Shown here in pieces: positions 35,267 through 46,281 of a stretch of DNA of 64,000 bases; the first letter of the stretch is position 1, and the number at the start of each line of letters is the position of its first letter. Under the pieces are notes generated by a model. The model was given only the letters and a program-made list of their open reading frames with translations. It searched no databases and was not told the origin of the DNA. The translations under genes were made by a program, and so were the position numbers. The DNA is from Tindallia sp. (GTDB taxonomy: Bacteria > Bacillota > Clostridia > Peptostreptococcales > Tindalliaceae): NCBI GenBank assembly GCA_007134225.1, contig SLLE01000076.1, forward strand, positions 62,001 through 126,000. Direction: 5' to 3'.

Positions 35267-36805
35267 GTGGAGGCAGTATTAGAGCAAATTCAGCATTTGC
35301 AAATTTTAAATCAATTTTGGCTTTCTATTTTCTTATTAATTCCAATGGTCCTGGTAGCAAGAACCGTTGTTGCAGGGACGAGGTTTTCGCCCATATTAAT
35401 TGTTGTTATTTTCGGTTTGAGCTTAGGCTTCGTATTGGTTGCCAGTGGAGTTGCAACGCCAGGCTTATCAGAATTTCCCATTATTGATTTCATCAGCAGA
35501 ACCAGTGTTTTGGCATTAACCGTTTCCTTTTTTGTTGGTGGTCAGGAAATGCGTAAGATTTTCGGCAAAAAAGATGTGCCGTATGCTGATATGGTAGTTC
35601 CCTCTACACAAGAAACTATATTGGGTACAAACAGTACCCAGCTGGTCTATATTATCAGATCTTTCTTTTTACTTCTGGGTATTGAGTCATTATACAGGAT
35701 TATTGTAGGTCTTCCCTTTGGAGATATTAGTCGTTATTATTCTTTATTGGCTTATATTGGAATCATTGGTGCGATTATTTTATTGGATCATAGAGCCTCT
35801 ATTACTGATAAACGACTTTATGTTAAAAAAGGGGTCGTAGAAATGATTGGGCTTACTGCAATGCTTGTTGTTACATATCATATTTCAGTAGCCATTAACC
35901 CCATCATTGGACTTCCTCAAATTTTCTTTTCTGTAGTGCTTTCTGCTGCAGCGGGAGCAATTTTTTATAAATGGGTATTCGGACCTACCATTAAAGCTTT
36001 ACTATTTGCAGGGATTCCTGTGCTTTTAGCAGCCAACTTCATCGTAGGGGGCTCTAGAATGGGAGAAGCCTTTGCTATTGAAGGAATGACTGCAGTTATG
36101 GCTTATGGATTTTTTGGTCAGATGTTCTGGATGTTCGGAGGAATTGCTATTCTTATGTTTTTCGCAAAAACAACTCATGCTGGCATTTTAGCCCCAGGAA
36201 TGGCAGGCGGCCTTTCTCACTCTGGTCTAACAGGAGCCTGTACAGCAGGAGACTTAGGAGATACTGCTGCAAAGCGAGCGCCTATTATGATCAATGTACC
36301 CTTTGTAGGCCATCTCTTTGTATTTTCTATATTGGCTATGAGTGCTGAAAGAGGCTCTTTAATGCTGGTTCCTGCCTTTCTGATCGTTTCAGCAGGCTTT
36401 CTCTTCACATTTTTAGCCGTTAGAACTCTTAGAAAGGCTAATGGTCATGATCCTACTGAGGTTAAAGGATTGATGCAATGGTGTCTTGGAATTCAGCTCT
36501 TAGCAGTTTTCGGAGGCTTTACATTATTGGCCTTAGCAGGAATGCCTATAGGATACTCTGGTATGGCTAAATCTTCTGCTATTTCTCATTTTGGGTTATT
36601 TGCTGCAACTCAGGGAGGAATGTTCGGTGAGGAAGCGGCTGCTATGATTCCATTTATTTTTGCCATGCCGTTCTTAATCCATCCATTTGTATTCTATATG
36701 TTTGGTAAAGCCATGGAAAATGAAGGACACATGCCTAAAAAGCCTGTATATACATTAGCTGCCATAGGTACAATAGGAATTATTTATGCTTTATTGTCTG
36801 TGTAA
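35267..36805 (+). CDS. Unrecognised polytopic membrane protein, probable transporter
   Basis: I do not recognise a family with confidence. The 512 residues contain about 13-14 hydrophobic segments, for example 14-35, 41-63, 70-92, 124-149, 212-238, 270-298, 402-430 and 460-483. A glycine-rich polar stretch lies near residues 300-340, containing HAGILAPGMAGGLSHSGLTG, with acidic and basic residues that could line a transport path. A secondary carrier is the natural inference. AAGGAGG precedes the GTG start. The gene is alone, in the opposite direction to about 20 kb of DNA on each side, preceded by 830 bp of non-coding DNA. Its codons look more AT-rich than those of its neighbours, so transfer is possible. 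Confidence 0.75.
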   Translation: MEAVLEQIQHLQILNQFWLSIFLLIPMVLVARTVVAGTRFSPILIVVIFGLSLGFVLVASGVATPGLSEFPIIDFISRTSVLALTVSFFVGGQEMRKIFGKKDVPYADMVVPSTQETILGTNSTQLVYIIRSFFLLLGIESLYRIIVGLPFGDISRYYSLLAYIGIIGAIILLDHRASITDKRLYVKKGVVEMIGLTAMLVVTYHISVAINPIIGLPQIFFSVVLSAAAGAIFYKWVFGPTIKALLFAGIPVLLAANFIVGGSRMGEAFAIEGMTAVMAYGFFGQMFWMFGGIAILMFFAKTTHAGILAPGMAGGLSHSGLTGACTAGDLGDTAAKRAPIMINVPFVGHLFVFSILAMSAERGSLMLVPAFLIVSAGFLFTFLAVRTLRKANGHDPTEVKGLMQWCLGIQLLAVFGGFTLLALAGMPIGYSGMAKSSAISHFGLFAATQGGMFGEEAAAMIPFIFAMPFLIHPFVFYMFGKAMENEGHMPKKPVYTLAAIGTIGIIYALLSV

Positions 36806-36822
36806 TAAGTAATTATAAACAG

Positions 36823-36864
36823 GAAAAAAAAAGCAGAAACGTATTGAATCTTCTGCTTTTTTTT
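36823..36864. terminator. Bidirectional terminator
   Basis: AAAAGCAGAA and TTCTGCTTTT form a 10-bp stem with a 12-base loop, flanked by runs of A and T. It can end the plus-strand membrane protein gene and the minus-strand ilv-leu operon. Confidence 0.88.
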
Positions 36865-36987
36865 ATTGCTTTTTTTGAAGTGGAGGAGGAAGACGGCCTG
36901 CGAAAAAGAAGCCGCAACAGCAATATCAGTTAAAAAGTTTTCTGTTGAAGTAATTGGAATAGCCTCGTAGTTTGCTCTTCACCTTTT

Positions 36988-38673
36988 TTAACCCTGCGAC
37001 TCTTCTGTTATCAGATCTTTAATGGCTGCTCCAGGTGGTACCATAGGAAAAACCTTATCATCCGGATCAATAGGACAATGGATCACAACGGGCACTTTCT
37101 GGGCCAATGCTTCTTTCAATACCGGTTCCACATCCTCAATTTTTTCTAATTTGTATCCTTTCGCACCGTAAGCTTCTGCCAGTTTGACAAAGTCAGTGCA
37201 TCGGTTACGGTCTGTTTGGGAATAGCGCTTATCAAAGAACAAATCCTGCCACTGTCGCACCATCCCTAGAACCTGATTATCCAGAACAATCACAACAACT
37301 GGCAGTTCATAATGAACGGCAGTAGCCAGCTCATTATTGTTCATGCAAAAGCTTCCATCTCCTGCAATATTAACTACAATTTTATCCGGATTACCAAGTT
37401 TTGCTCCAAGGCTGGCCCCCAGTCCATATCCCATGGTTCCAAGCCCTCCTGACGAGAGAAAGGTTCTTGGCAAAACATAGTCATAGTACTGCGCTGACCA
37501 CATTTGACTTTGACCGACTTCTGTTGTGATAATCGCTTTACCAGAAGTTAACTCGCTAAGCTTTCGAATGATATAGTGTGGCTTAATGCTTCCATTCTGA
37601 TTGCAGGCCAGTGGATACTGCTTTTTCCAGTAAATAATTTGTTCTTTCCATTCGAGCCTATGCATCCTTGTTTCCGTCGTTAGCTTTTCATTCAACCTTT
37701 TTAGTGAAGCTTTTACATCCCCGGCTACATGGTAAAAAGCCCTTACATTTTTATTAATTTCAGCCGGATCAACGTCTATATGAACGATATTCGCTTCCTC
37801 AGCAAACATTTTTGTGTTACTGGTAATGCGGTCACTAAATCTTGACCCGACTGCAATAAACAAATCACATTCTGATGATGCTAAGTTGGATGTCTTACTC
37901 CCGTGCATACCAATCATCCCTGTGAACAGCTCATGATTTGTTGGAACTCCTCCAAGCCCCATTAGCGTCGAAGATACCGGTGATTGCATTTTTTCAACCA
38001 GCTCAAGGGCCTCTACGGCAGCATCGGCTCGGATAACACCACCACCAGTGAGAATAAACGGCTTTTTCGCTTCTTTAATGAGTGAGACAACCGCATCCAA
38101 AGTCTCTTCACAGATTTCCTCGGTATGCTCCATAATCGGCTCAGCTTCTTCTTTTTCATACTCAGCCATTGCTGATGTAACATCCTTTGGTATATCAATC
38201 AGAACTGGTCCTGGGCGTCCATCCTGAGCAATATAAAAGGCTTTTCTAACGGTTTTTGCCAGGTCTTTCACGTTTTTTACAATAAAGTTATGTTTTGTAA
38301 TCGGCATCGTAATTCCGGTAATATCAACTTCCTGGAAGCTATCTTTGCCCAACAATGCTACAGGCACATTTCCTGTGATAGCAACCATGGGAACTGAGTC
38401 CATATAGGCGGTAGCGATACCAGTTACAAGATTTGTAGCACCGGGACCAGACGTAGCAATGCATACCCCAACTTTTCCCGTTGATCTTGCATAGCCGTCT
38501 GCAGCATGCGACGCTCCCTGTTCGTGAGCAGTTAAAATGTGTCTGATACGGTCTTGGTACTCATAGATTGCATCATAGATATTGATGACCGCTCCACCAG
38601 GATAACCAAATATGGTATCAACCTGTTGCTCCAACAAACATTCCATCAAGATTTGAGATCCATTTAAACGCAT
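36988..38673 (-). CDS. ilvB: Acetolactate synthase large subunit (copy 2)
   Basis: The second acetohydroxyacid synthase catalytic subunit, 561 residues from the ATG at 38673; a GTG at 38685 is too close to the AAAGGAAAG. The key glutamate is in LTAHEQGASHAADGYAR, and GDGSFCMNNNE is the thiamine diphosphate motif. It is clearly diverged from copy 1 and is the last gene of the ilv-leu operon, far from its small-subunit partner at the front. Confidence 0.95.
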   Translation of the reverse strand: MRLNGSQILMECLLEQQVDTIFGYPGGAVINIYDAIYEYQDRIRHILTAHEQGASHAADGYARSTGKVGVCIATSGPGATNLVTGIATAYMDSVPMVAITGNVPVALLGKDSFQEVDITGITMPITKHNFIVKNVKDLAKTVRKAFYIAQDGRPGPVLIDIPKDVTSAMAEYEKEEAEPIMEHTEEICEETLDAVVSLIKEAKKPFILTGGGVIRADAAVEALELVEKMQSPVSSTLMGLGGVPTNHELFTGMIGMHGSKTSNLASSECDLFIAVGSRFSDRITSNTKMFAEEANIVHIDVDPAEINKNVRAFYHVAGDVKASLKRLNEKLTTETRMHRLEWKEQIIYWKKQYPLACNQNGSIKPHYIIRKLSELTSGKAIITTEVGQSQMWSAQYYDYVLPRTFLSSGGLGTMGYGLGASLGAKLGNPDKIVVNIAGDGSFCMNNNELATAVHYELPVVVIVLDNQVLGMVRQWQDLFFDKRYSQTDRNRCTDFVKLAEAYGAKGYKLEKIEDVEPVLKEALAQKVPVVIHCPIDPDDKVFPMVPPGAAIKDLITEESQG

Positions 38674-38692
38674 TGAGTGACACACCTTTCCT

Positions 38693-39775
38693 TTACATGG
38701 TTTTCATTGTATGGAGGACCACCTGTCCCATTTCTTCCGTACTGACCATTTTGGTTCCTTCGCTGTATATATCCGCTGTTCGATACCCTTTGTTCAGCAC
38801 CTCTTCCACTGCATTTTCAATAAGGTTTGCTTCCTGCATCATATCAAAAGAAGTGCGCAACATCATGGCACATGACAAGATCATTGCCAAAGGGTTTGCT
38901 TTGTTTTCACCTGCAATATCAGGAGCAGAACCATGAATTGGCTCATACATTCCTTTTTGATCTGCACTCAGGCTGGCTGATGGCAACATGCCAATGGATC
39001 CTGTAATCATGCTTACTTCATCAGACAAAATATCTCCAAACATATTCCCGGTTACGATCACATCAAACTGACCAGGATTACGAACCAACTGCATCGCCGC
39101 ATTATCAACATACATATGATCTAAGGTCACGTCCGGGTAGTTCACCGCTTCTTCGACTACGATCTTTCTCCATAATCTGGAATTTTCCAGCACATTAGCT
39201 TTGTCGACGCTCATCAATTTCTTGTTCCTCTTCAATGCCATCTCAAATGCAATCTTTGCGATTCTTCTTACTTCGTCTTCATGATAGAACATGGTGTCGT
39301 AGGCAGCTTCCTTACCATCACCATCAATTATTGTTCCCTGCTTGCCGAAATAAATACCTCCAGTTAACTCGCGGACCACCATCACATCCAATCCATTCTC
39401 CACAATCGATGGTTTTAACGGACAGGAGTCGCTCAAGGCTGGAAACAAAATTGCAGGCCTCAGATTGGCAAATAATTCTAATTCTTTCCGCAGACCCAGC
39501 AATGCTTTTTCGGGTCGTTTCTGCCCATCAAGATGATCCCATTTAGGGCCGCCCAAAGCGCCAAGTAGAACGGCATCGGCATCCTTGCATGTTTCCAGTG
39601 TTTTAGGAGGAAGTGGAACCCCTTCCTGATCAATTGCTGCACCACCAGCTAAACATTCATTTATTTCGAATTGGTGTCCAAATACTTTTTCAACATATTC
39701 CAAAATAGCAAGTGTCTGCTGCATTACTTCCGGTCCAATGCCGTCACCCGGAATCACGGCAATTTTTTTATACAT
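38693..39775 (-). CDS. leuB: 3-Isopropylmalate dehydrogenase
   Basis: Oxidatively decarboxylates 3-isopropylmalate with NAD; it may also act on 3-methylmalate in the citramalate route. Motifs: [13 protein letters not shown] at the start, the substrate arginines in [14 protein letters not shown], the lysine in [16 protein letters not shown], and [13 protein letters not shown] lies nine bases before the ATG at 39775, giving 360 residues; the frame from 39793 is rejected. Confidence 0.96.
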   Translation of the reverse strand: MYKKIAVIPGDGIGPEVMQQTLAILEYVEKVFGHQFEINECLAGGAAIDQEGVPLPPKTLETCKDADAVLLGALGGPKWDHLDGQKRPEKALLGLRKELELFANLRPAILFPALSDSCPLKPSIVENGLDVMVVRELTGGIYFGKQGTIIDGDGKEAAYDTMFYHEDEVRRIAKIAFEMALKRNKKLMSVDKANVLENSRLWRKIVVEEAVNYPDVTLDHMYVDNAAMQLVRNPGQFDVIVTGNMFGDILSDEVSMITGSIGMLPSASLSADQKGMYEPIHGSAPDIAGENKANPLAMILSCAMMLRTSFDMMQEANLIENAVEEVLNKGYRTADIYSEGTKMVSTEEMGQVVLHTMKTM

Positions 39776-39796
39776 ATGGATCCACTCCCTCAATGA

Positions 39797-40288
39797 TTAT
39801 TTCAATTGTTGTTTTACATGATTCACCAGACCATCCGCTTCAATAATTTTTTGAATGAATGGCGGAAAAGGCTGTGTCTCGTAGGTTTTATTTTGGGTTA
39901 TGTTTACAATAATCCCTTTTTTAAAGTCTACTTCCAATTTATCATCCGCTTTAATTTCTTCGACCGCTACTTCACACTCCAGAATAGGTAACCCAATGTT
40001 AATTGCGTTCCTGTAAAAAATTCGTGCAAATGTTTTCGCAATGACACAGGATATTCCAGATGACTTAATTGCCAGAGGTGCATGTTCTCTTGAAGAACCA
40101 CAACCAAAATTTTTCCCGGCAACAATCATATCACCTTTGGCTACTTTATGCACAAAATTCGAATCAATATCTTCCATACAGTGACTTGCAAGTTCTTGCG
40201 GATCTGAAGTATTGAGGTGTCTGGCTGGAATAATAACATCCGTATCTACATTGTTGCCATAAACAAACGCTTTTCCTTTTGCAATCAT
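39797..40288 (-). CDS. leuD: 3-Isopropylmalate dehydratase small subunit
   Basis: The swivel subunit of isopropylmalate isomerase, 163 residues. [15 protein letters not shown] at the N-terminus and [18 protein letters not shown] near residue 55 are the family signatures. It is of the short, archaeal-like type common in Clostridia and pairs with leuC, 52 bp upstream. Confidence 0.96.
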   Translation of the reverse strand: MIAKGKAFVYGNNVDTDVIIPARHLNTSDPQELASHCMEDIDSNFVHKVAKGDMIVAGKNFGCGSSREHAPLAIKSSGISCVIAKTFARIFYRNAINIGLPILECEVAVEEIKADDKLEVDFKKGIIVNITQNKTYETQPFPPFIQKIIEADGLVNHVKQQLK

Positions 40289-40340
40289 CTTTTCACTCCC
40301 TCTATCAATTAGTGTCTGTTATCCTTCCGTTTAAATGTTC

Positions 40341-41600
40341 TTATACTGAGTCCGGTCCGATAATTTTTCCCGCAATAGCGGAAGCTGCTGCAACTGCTGG
40401 ACTCGCAAGATAAACTTCCGATTCAGGGTGTCCCATTCTTCCTACAAAATTTCTATTTGTGGTCGCAACCGCTCTTTCTCCCTTTGCCAAGATTCCCATA
40501 TGACCTCCCAGACAAGGACCACAGGTTGGCGTACTAACAATGCCACCGGCTTCGATGAAAATTTCGATAAGACCTTCTTTCATCGCCTGCAAATAAATTT
40601 TTTGTGTTGCCGGGAATACAATCAATCGCATATTTTTCGCCACTTTTTTCCCTTTAAGAATTTTTGCAGCTGCACGCAGGTCTTCAATTCTGCCATTGGT
40701 ACAAGAACCGATGACTACCTGGTCAATTTCAACCTCACCAACTTTATCAATGGATCGCGTATTATCAGGCAAATGAGGAAATGAAACCGTCAAGGGAATC
40801 TGACTTAGGTCAAGTTCATAGGTTAATTCATATTCTGCGTCTTCATCCGGCTCATAAACAGTATATTCTTTGGTAGAATGCGCTTTAACATATTCCAGTG
40901 TCTTATCATCCACAGGGAAAATTCCATTTTTAGCCCCTGCTTCGATAGCCATGTTTGCAATCGTGAATCGGTCGTCCATTGAGAGGCTAGCTATGCCTTC
41001 TCCGGTAAATTCCATTGATTTGTATCGTGCACCATCAACGCCAATCATCCCGATGATATGGAGGATAAGATCTTTGCCGCTGACAGGTGGCTTTAAAGAA
41101 CCTGTCAAGTGAAATCTGAGAGCTGATGGCACCCTGAACCACCCTTTACCAGTTGCCATACCGGCTGCCATATCTGTGCTTCCTATTCCCGTCGAGAAGG
41201 CACCCAAAGCACCATAGGTGCATGTGTGCGAATCTGCTCCAATTACAACATCCCCGGGAACCACCAGTCCCTTTTCCGGTAGAAGCGCATGTTCGATCCC
41301 CATTTCACCAATTTCAAAATAGTTTGTAATATCCTGCTCTACAGCAAACTCTCTTAAAATCTTACAGTTCTCAGCTGACTTGATGTCTTTGTTCGGTGTG
41401 AAATGATCGGGCACAAGAGCGACTTTATCCTTATGAAAAACATTTTTTGCACCCATTTTTTCAAATTCTTTCAAAGCAACCGGAGCCGTTATATCATTCC
41501 CAAGAACCAAATCCAATTCCGCTTCAATCAATTCACCAGCGGTAACAATTTCTTTTCCGGCATGTTTTGCCATTATTTTTTGCGTCATTGTCATTCCCAT
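40341..41600 (-). CDS. leuC: 3-Isopropylmalate dehydratase large subunit
   Basis: The [4Fe-4S] subunit that isomerises 2- to 3-isopropylmalate (and citramalate to methylmalate), 419 residues. Cluster cysteines are in [13 protein letters not shown] near residue 300 and [13 protein letters not shown] near 360. [15 protein letters not shown] near 120 is also diagnostic. GGAG precedes the ATG by seven bases. The length is that of the clostridial/archaeal subgroup that pairs with short LeuD. Confidence 0.96.
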   Translation of the reverse strand: MGMTMTQKIMAKHAGKEIVTAGELIEAELDLVLGNDITAPVALKEFEKMGAKNVFHKDKVALVPDHFTPNKDIKSAENCKILREFAVEQDITNYFEIGEMGIEHALLPEKGLVVPGDVVIGADSHTCTYGALGAFSTGIGSTDMAAGMATGKGWFRVPSALRFHLTGSLKPPVSGKDLILHIIGMIGVDGARYKSMEFTGEGIASLSMDDRFTIANMAIEAGAKNGIFPVDDKTLEYVKAHSTKEYTVYEPDEDAEYELTYELDLSQIPLTVSFPHLPDNTRSIDKVGEVEIDQVVIGSCTNGRIEDLRAAAKILKGKKVAKNMRLIVFPATQKIYLQAMKEGLIEIFIEAGGIVSTPTCGPCLGGHMGILAKGERAVATTNRNFVGRMGHPESEVYLASPAVAAASAIAGKIIGPDSV

Positions 41601-41617
41601 TAATATACTCCTCTCCT

Positions 41618-43216
41618 TTACATATAGGCACTTACTTTTTCTTCGATATTTTTGATCAGCTTATACTCCATGGAGTCTACCAGTGCAATCCAGCTAGCCT
41701 CAATAATATCAGTAGATACGCCAACATTGCTCCAGAAATGCTTTCCGTCGCTGGATTCAATTAGTACTCTAACTTTTGAACCAGTGGCCGTTCTGGTATC
41801 AAGAACACGAACTTTGTAATCTGTCAAATATACTTCTTTCAATTCAGGATAAAAAGCTTCCAATGCTTTACGCAGCGCTTTATCCAAGGCATTTACTGGA
41901 CCGTTCCCTTCTGCCACCGTAAGCTCCTCTTTTCCGTCTACTTCTATCTTAACAATGGCAGATGTTCCACTTTTGCCATTTGATGTCTGCTCTCCAATGA
42001 TCTTAAAATGGTCCAAGGTAAAGAATGGCTTATATTTTCCAAGGCTCTTGCGAATGATAAGTTCAAAACTGCTTTCTGCTCCTTCAAACTGATAACCTTG
42101 ATGTTCCATCTCTTTTAAGCGATCAACAATTTCTTTTGTCTCTTTGGAGTTTTTATTAATATCTGGATTTACCTTTTTAATCTTTGATAAAATAGTGCTT
42201 CTCCCCGCTACTTCCGACATTAAAAATCTTCTTTTATTACCTATTTTTGTTGGATCAACATGCTCAAATGATTTCTCATTTTTATTAACACCGTCAATAT
42301 GCATTCCACCTTTATGGGCAAATGCGCTATATCCAATGAATGGGAGTCTTTCATTGAGGGCTACATTGGAAATTTCCGCAATATAACGAGCCGTCGGTGT
42401 CATTTCTGCTAAACTGCTATCCGCGAGACATTGATACCCTTTTTTTAACTGAAGATTGCCAATGACACTGCACAAATTCACATTTCCACATCTTTCACCA
42501 AAGCCGATATAGGTACCCTGAACATGGCGAGCACCAGCGTCAACAGCACGTATGGTGTTGGCAACCGCCATACCGCCATCATCATGGCAGTGAATGCCTA
42601 CGTTGTTACCCAGCTCTTTCAATACGCGACTGGTTGCCTCATGTATTTCCTCTGGAAAAGCTCCGCCATTCGTATCGCATAAAACAAGCCAATCTGCACC
42701 ACCATCTTTTGCAGCTTTTAAGGCTTTCATAGCGTACTCAGCATTTTCCTTATACCCATCAAAAAAATGTTCTGCATCAAAGACAACTTCTTTTCCCGCT
42801 TTTTTGAAGTGCTGCATCGTATCCTGGATCATCGCCAAGTTTTCCTCCAGCGTCGTGTTGATGATGTCCGTCACATGAAAATCCCAGGTTTTTCCAAAAA
42901 TAGCAACACATGGCGTTTCTGCCATCATTAAGTTCTTTAAGTTTTCATCCTCTTCCGGCTTCACATGAGGACGTCTTGTACTGCCAAAGGCTGTTAAGCG
43001 GGCCTGCTTCAATTTTAATTTTTTTGCGTACTCAAAAAATTCAAGATCTTTTGGGTTTGAACCAGGATTTCCCGCTTCTATATAATGAACTCCCAGCTCG
43101 TCCAATGCTTTTGTAATTTTGATTTTATCTTCCACCGAAAATGATATCGCTTCTGCCTGAGCACCATCTCTTAGCGTAGAATCAAATACATGAATTCTGT
43201 TTTGCAATCCTTTCAC
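41618..43216 (-). CDS. cimA: (R)-Citramalate synthase
   Basis: Condenses pyruvate with acetyl-CoA to citramalate, giving 2-oxobutyrate for isoleucine without threonine. The 532 residues carry a DRE-TIM metallolyase barrel ([20 protein letters not shown]), [13 protein letters not shown], and a C-terminal LeuA-type regulatory domain. AQAEAISFS in place of EQSPGCSMN separates it from 2-isopropylmalate synthase next door. The GTG start overlaps the leuA stop (GTGA). Confidence 0.93.
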   Translation of the reverse strand: MKGLQNRIHVFDSTLRDGAQAEAISFSVEDKIKITKALDELGVHYIEAGNPGSNPKDLEFFEYAKKLKLKQARLTAFGSTRRPHVKPEEDENLKNLMMAETPCVAIFGKTWDFHVTDIINTTLEENLAMIQDTMQHFKKAGKEVVFDAEHFFDGYKENAEYAMKALKAAKDGGADWLVLCDTNGGAFPEEIHEATSRVLKELGNNVGIHCHDDGGMAVANTIRAVDAGARHVQGTYIGFGERCGNVNLCSVIGNLQLKKGYQCLADSSLAEMTPTARYIAEISNVALNERLPFIGYSAFAHKGGMHIDGVNKNEKSFEHVDPTKIGNKRRFLMSEVAGRSTILSKIKKVNPDINKNSKETKEIVDRLKEMEHQGYQFEGAESSFELIIRKSLGKYKPFFTLDHFKIIGEQTSNGKSGTSAIVKIEVDGKEELTVAEGNGPVNALDKALRKALEAFYPELKEVYLTDYKVRVLDTRTATGSKVRVLIESSDGKHFWSNVGVSTDIIEASWIALVDSMEYKLIKNIEEKVSAYM

Positions 43217-44745
43217 GCTCCCGCCTTTTCTTCATCTTCATTACTTATCATGCGATTGATCGCGTTAACATATGCTTTAATGCTGGCCTCGATCACATCC
43301 GTACTGATTCCGCTGCCGTGATACAATTCGTTATCTCTTCTTATTTGAACAAAGGCTTCTCCTTGAGCGTCTTCACCTTCCGTAATAGCCTGCAGCGAAT
43401 AATCGTCCAATTTATACTCTTTTCCGACCAGCTGATCAATGGCTCTAAATGCTGCATAGATTGGTCCGGAACCAGTGGAAACAGCCTCCAAATCTTTATC
43501 AAAATTTTTCAGCTTCACCGTTGCCGTCGCCGTCATATAATTACCGCAGTTAATAACAAATTGTTCAAGTTTGAAATACTCTTCCATTTTTAGGGTTTTA
43601 TCTTTAATCAATGCTTCCAAATCTTTGTTGTAGACCACTTTTTTCTTGTCTGCCAATTCCTTAAAGGACTGGAATACATTATCCAGTGTCTGCTTATCCA
43701 GTTCATACCCCATGGATTGCATTCGATCTTCAAAAGCGTGTCGTCCTGAATGTTTGCCCAATACCAACTGATATTGGTGTAACCCGACAGACTCCGGTGT
43801 CATTATTTCATAGGTGCTCTTATTCGCTAAAATGCCATGCTGATGGATCCCCGACTCATGCGCAAAAGCGTTCTCACCAACGATTGCTTTATTTCTTTGT
43901 ACTTTCATTCCTGTCACTTGACTAAGCAGTCGACTGGCCGGATAAATCTGCTCTGTCACCACATTGGTTTTATTCTGATAAAAATCATACCTGGTTTGCA
44001 AGGCCATAACAATTTCTTCCATTGCTGCGTTTCCGGCACGTTCCCCAATACCATTGATGGTACACTCCAATTGGCCGGCTCCAGCTTTGGCTGCTGCCAG
44101 CGTGTTCGCAACAGCCATCCCCAAGTCATTGTGACAGTGCACGGCAATGGTTGCTTTGTCAATGCTTGGAACATTTTCTTTGATTCCTTTTATCAGAGCA
44201 GTAAATTCATCAGGTGTCGTGTAACCAACCGTATCTGGCACATTAATGACTTTTGCACCCGCTTGAATAACAGCTTCAAAAATCTTGTAAAGAAATTCCG
44301 GTTGACTTCTGGTTGCGTCTTCTGCTGAAAATTGGACATCATCCAAATATGATTTTGCATGACGCACCATATCAACAGCTCGTTCCAGTACTTTTTCCGG
44401 CGTGGTTTTCAGTTTATATTTCATATGAATATCCGATGTTGCGATGAATGTATGAATTCTGGGTGCCTCAGCATTTTTAACAGCTTCGTATGCTCGATCA
44501 ATATCTTGAGGTAGTGTTCGGGCCAAACTGGCGACCCGAACATCTCTTACCGTTTCCGCTACCGCTTTTATGGCTTCAAAATCTCCAGGAGAAGCAATGG
44601 CGAATCCTGCTTCAATGACATCCACTTTCAATTTTTCCAGCTGTTTGGCCATTTCAAGCTTTTCTTTTAAATTCATGCTGCATCCTGGTGACTGCTCCCC
44701 GTCACGCAAAGTGGTATCAAAAATTTTAATACTACTTTCATTCAT
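43213..44745 (-). CDS. leuA: 2-Isopropylmalate synthase
   Basis: Condenses 2-oxoisovalerate with acetyl-CoA, the committed step to leucine. The 510 residues start with [33 protein letters not shown] holds metal histidines, and [17 protein letters not shown] lies after the barrel. The C-terminal domain for leucine feedback is complete. AAGGAGTG precedes the ATG. It lies between ilvC and cimA, overlapping the latter by four bases. Confidence 0.96.
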   Translation of the reverse strand: MNESSIKIFDTTLRDGEQSPGCSMNLKEKLEMAKQLEKLKVDVIEAGFAIASPGDFEAIKAVAETVRDVRVASLARTLPQDIDRAYEAVKNAEAPRIHTFIATSDIHMKYKLKTTPEKVLERAVDMVRHAKSYLDDVQFSAEDATRSQPEFLYKIFEAVIQAGAKVINVPDTVGYTTPDEFTALIKGIKENVPSIDKATIAVHCHNDLGMAVANTLAAAKAGAGQLECTINGIGERAGNAAMEEIVMALQTRYDFYQNKTNVVTEQIYPASRLLSQVTGMKVQRNKAIVGENAFAHESGIHQHGILANKSTYEIMTPESVGLHQYQLVLGKHSGRHAFEDRMQSMGYELDKQTLDNVFQSFKELADKKKVVYNKDLEALIKDKTLKMEEYFKLEQFVINCGNYMTATATVKLKNFDKDLEAVSTGSGPIYAAFRAIDQLVGKEYKLDDYSLQAITEGEDAQGEAFVQIRRDNELYHGSGISTDVIEASIKAYVNAINRMISNEDEEKAGA

Positions 44746-44764
44746 GATTACTCACTCCTTACCA

Positions 44765-45757
44765 TTACTTTTTTAACCAACTCATCATTTTTCTCAAATC
44801 TTTCCCTACAACTTCAACCGGATGCTCTGCTTCCAGCTTTCTTCTAGCGTTAAAGCTTGGACGATTGGCCTGGTTTTCCAGAATCCAGTTTTTTGCAAAG
44901 GTACCGTCCTGAACTTCTTTCAATACTTTTCTCATTTCATTTTTTGTATCTTCTGTCACAATTCGCTCACCTACACTATAATCACCATATTCAGCTGTAT
45001 CACTGACAGAATAACGCATATAGCTTAATCCACCCTCATTGATCAGGTCAATAATCAGCTTCATTTCATGTAAGCACTCAAAATAGGCACTTTCCGGCTG
45101 GTATCCCGCTTCAACCAATACTTCAAACCCTGCTTTCATTAAAGCAGTGACTCCGCCGCACAGTACCGCTTGCTCTCCAAATAGATCCGTTTCTGTCTCT
45201 TCCTGGAAGGTTGTTTCAAGCACACCGGCTCTGGCACCGCCAATTCCAGCTGCATATGCCAATCCTACTTCCACTGTATCTCCTGTAACGTCCTGGTATA
45301 CTGCAACCAAACACGGAACGCCTTTACCTTCCTGATACTGACTCCGAACTGTATGTCCCGGTCCCTTTGGAGCAACCATGAAAACATTAACGTCTTCCGG
45401 CGGTACCACCTGTCCATAATGAATGTTAAAACCGTGAGCAAAAACAAGATAGTTGCCTGGCTCCAGGTTTGGTTCAATGCTCTCTTTGTATAATTGAGGT
45501 TGTTTCTCGTCGTTGATTAGCATAATGACTACATCCGCCTGCGCCGCCGCTTTTCCTGCAATATCAACTTTCAAACCTGCTTCTTCTGCTTTTGGCCAGG
45601 ATTTACTTCCTTCATACAATCCAACGATGACATCTATACCTGATTCGTGAAGGTTCAACGCATGTGCATGTCCCTGACTTCCATAACCAATTACCGCTAC
45701 CTTTTTACCTTGCAGTACATCCATTTTACATTCATTTTCATAATACATTTTAGCCAT
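44765..45757 (-). CDS. ilvC: Ketol-acid reductoisomerase
   Basis: Converts acetolactate or acetohydroxybutyrate to the dihydroxy acid with NAD(P)H and magnesium. It is the short class I form, 330 residues. The Rossmann motif is [15 protein letters not shown] and the metal-site segment includes [27 protein letters not shown] precedes the ATG. The next pathway enzyme, IlvD, is not in this operon or elsewhere in the window. Confidence 0.97.
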   Translation of the reverse strand: MAKMYYENECKMDVLQGKKVAVIGYGSQGHAHALNLHESGIDVIVGLYEGSKSWPKAEEAGLKVDIAGKAAAQADVVIMLINDEKQPQLYKESIEPNLEPGNYLVFAHGFNIHYGQVVPPEDVNVFMVAPKGPGHTVRSQYQEGKGVPCLVAVYQDVTGDTVEVGLAYAAGIGGARAGVLETTFQEETETDLFGEQAVLCGGVTALMKAGFEVLVEAGYQPESAYFECLHEMKLIIDLINEGGLSYMRYSVSDTAEYGDYSVGERIVTEDTKNEMRKVLKEVQDGTFAKNWILENQANRPSFNARRKLEAEHPVEVVGKDLRKMMSWLKK

Positions 45758-45777
45758 TTTTTATTCCTCCTTTTAAT

Positions 45778-46260
45778 TTAACGATCTCTGCGACCCAGCG
45801 CAGTAAGACCGGTTCTAACAATCTCACGTATCCCATAAGGTTCCATCAATTCGATAAATGCTTCAATTTTGTTATGATCTCCTGTTACCTCCAAAATCAC
45901 ACAATCCGTTGCAACATCAATTACCTTTCCTCTGAAGATTTCCACCACTTCAAGAATAGATGCTCGTGTCTTCTCGTCGGTATTAACTTTTATTAAAGCA
46001 AGCTCCCTGTAAACAGACAATTCGGGTTTAAGCTCTTTAATACTGACAACATCGATCAGTTTATTAAGCTGCTTTTGAATTTGCTCCAGCACTTCCGGAT
46101 CTCCTTTGACCACCAGAGTGATGCGTGTCATTCCCGGCAATTCAGTACTGCCGGAAGAAAAGCTTTCGATGTTATAACCTCTTCGCGTAAACAGTCCGGA
46201 GATTCGGCTGGTTACCCCCGGCTGGTCCTCGACCAGCAATGACAACACATAATTATCCAT
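45778..46260 (-). CDS. ilvN: Acetolactate synthase small subunit (copy 2)
   Basis: The regulatory ACT-domain subunit, 160 residues from the ATG at 46260, with AAAGGAGG upstream. The N-terminal ACT domain reads LLVEDQPGVTSRISGLFTRR. It opens the ilv-leu operon, directly after the T-box terminator, while its catalytic partner closes the operon at 36988. Confidence 0.95.
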   Translation of the reverse strand: MDNYVLSLLVEDQPGVTSRISGLFTRRGYNIESFSSGSTELPGMTRITLVVKGDPEVLEQIQKQLNKLIDVVSIKELKPELSVYRELALIKVNTDEKTRASILEVVEIFRGKVIDVATDCVILEVTGDHNKIEAFIELMEPYGIREIVRTGLTALGRRDR

Positions 46261-46281
46261 TCTTACGCCTCCTTTTTTCAT

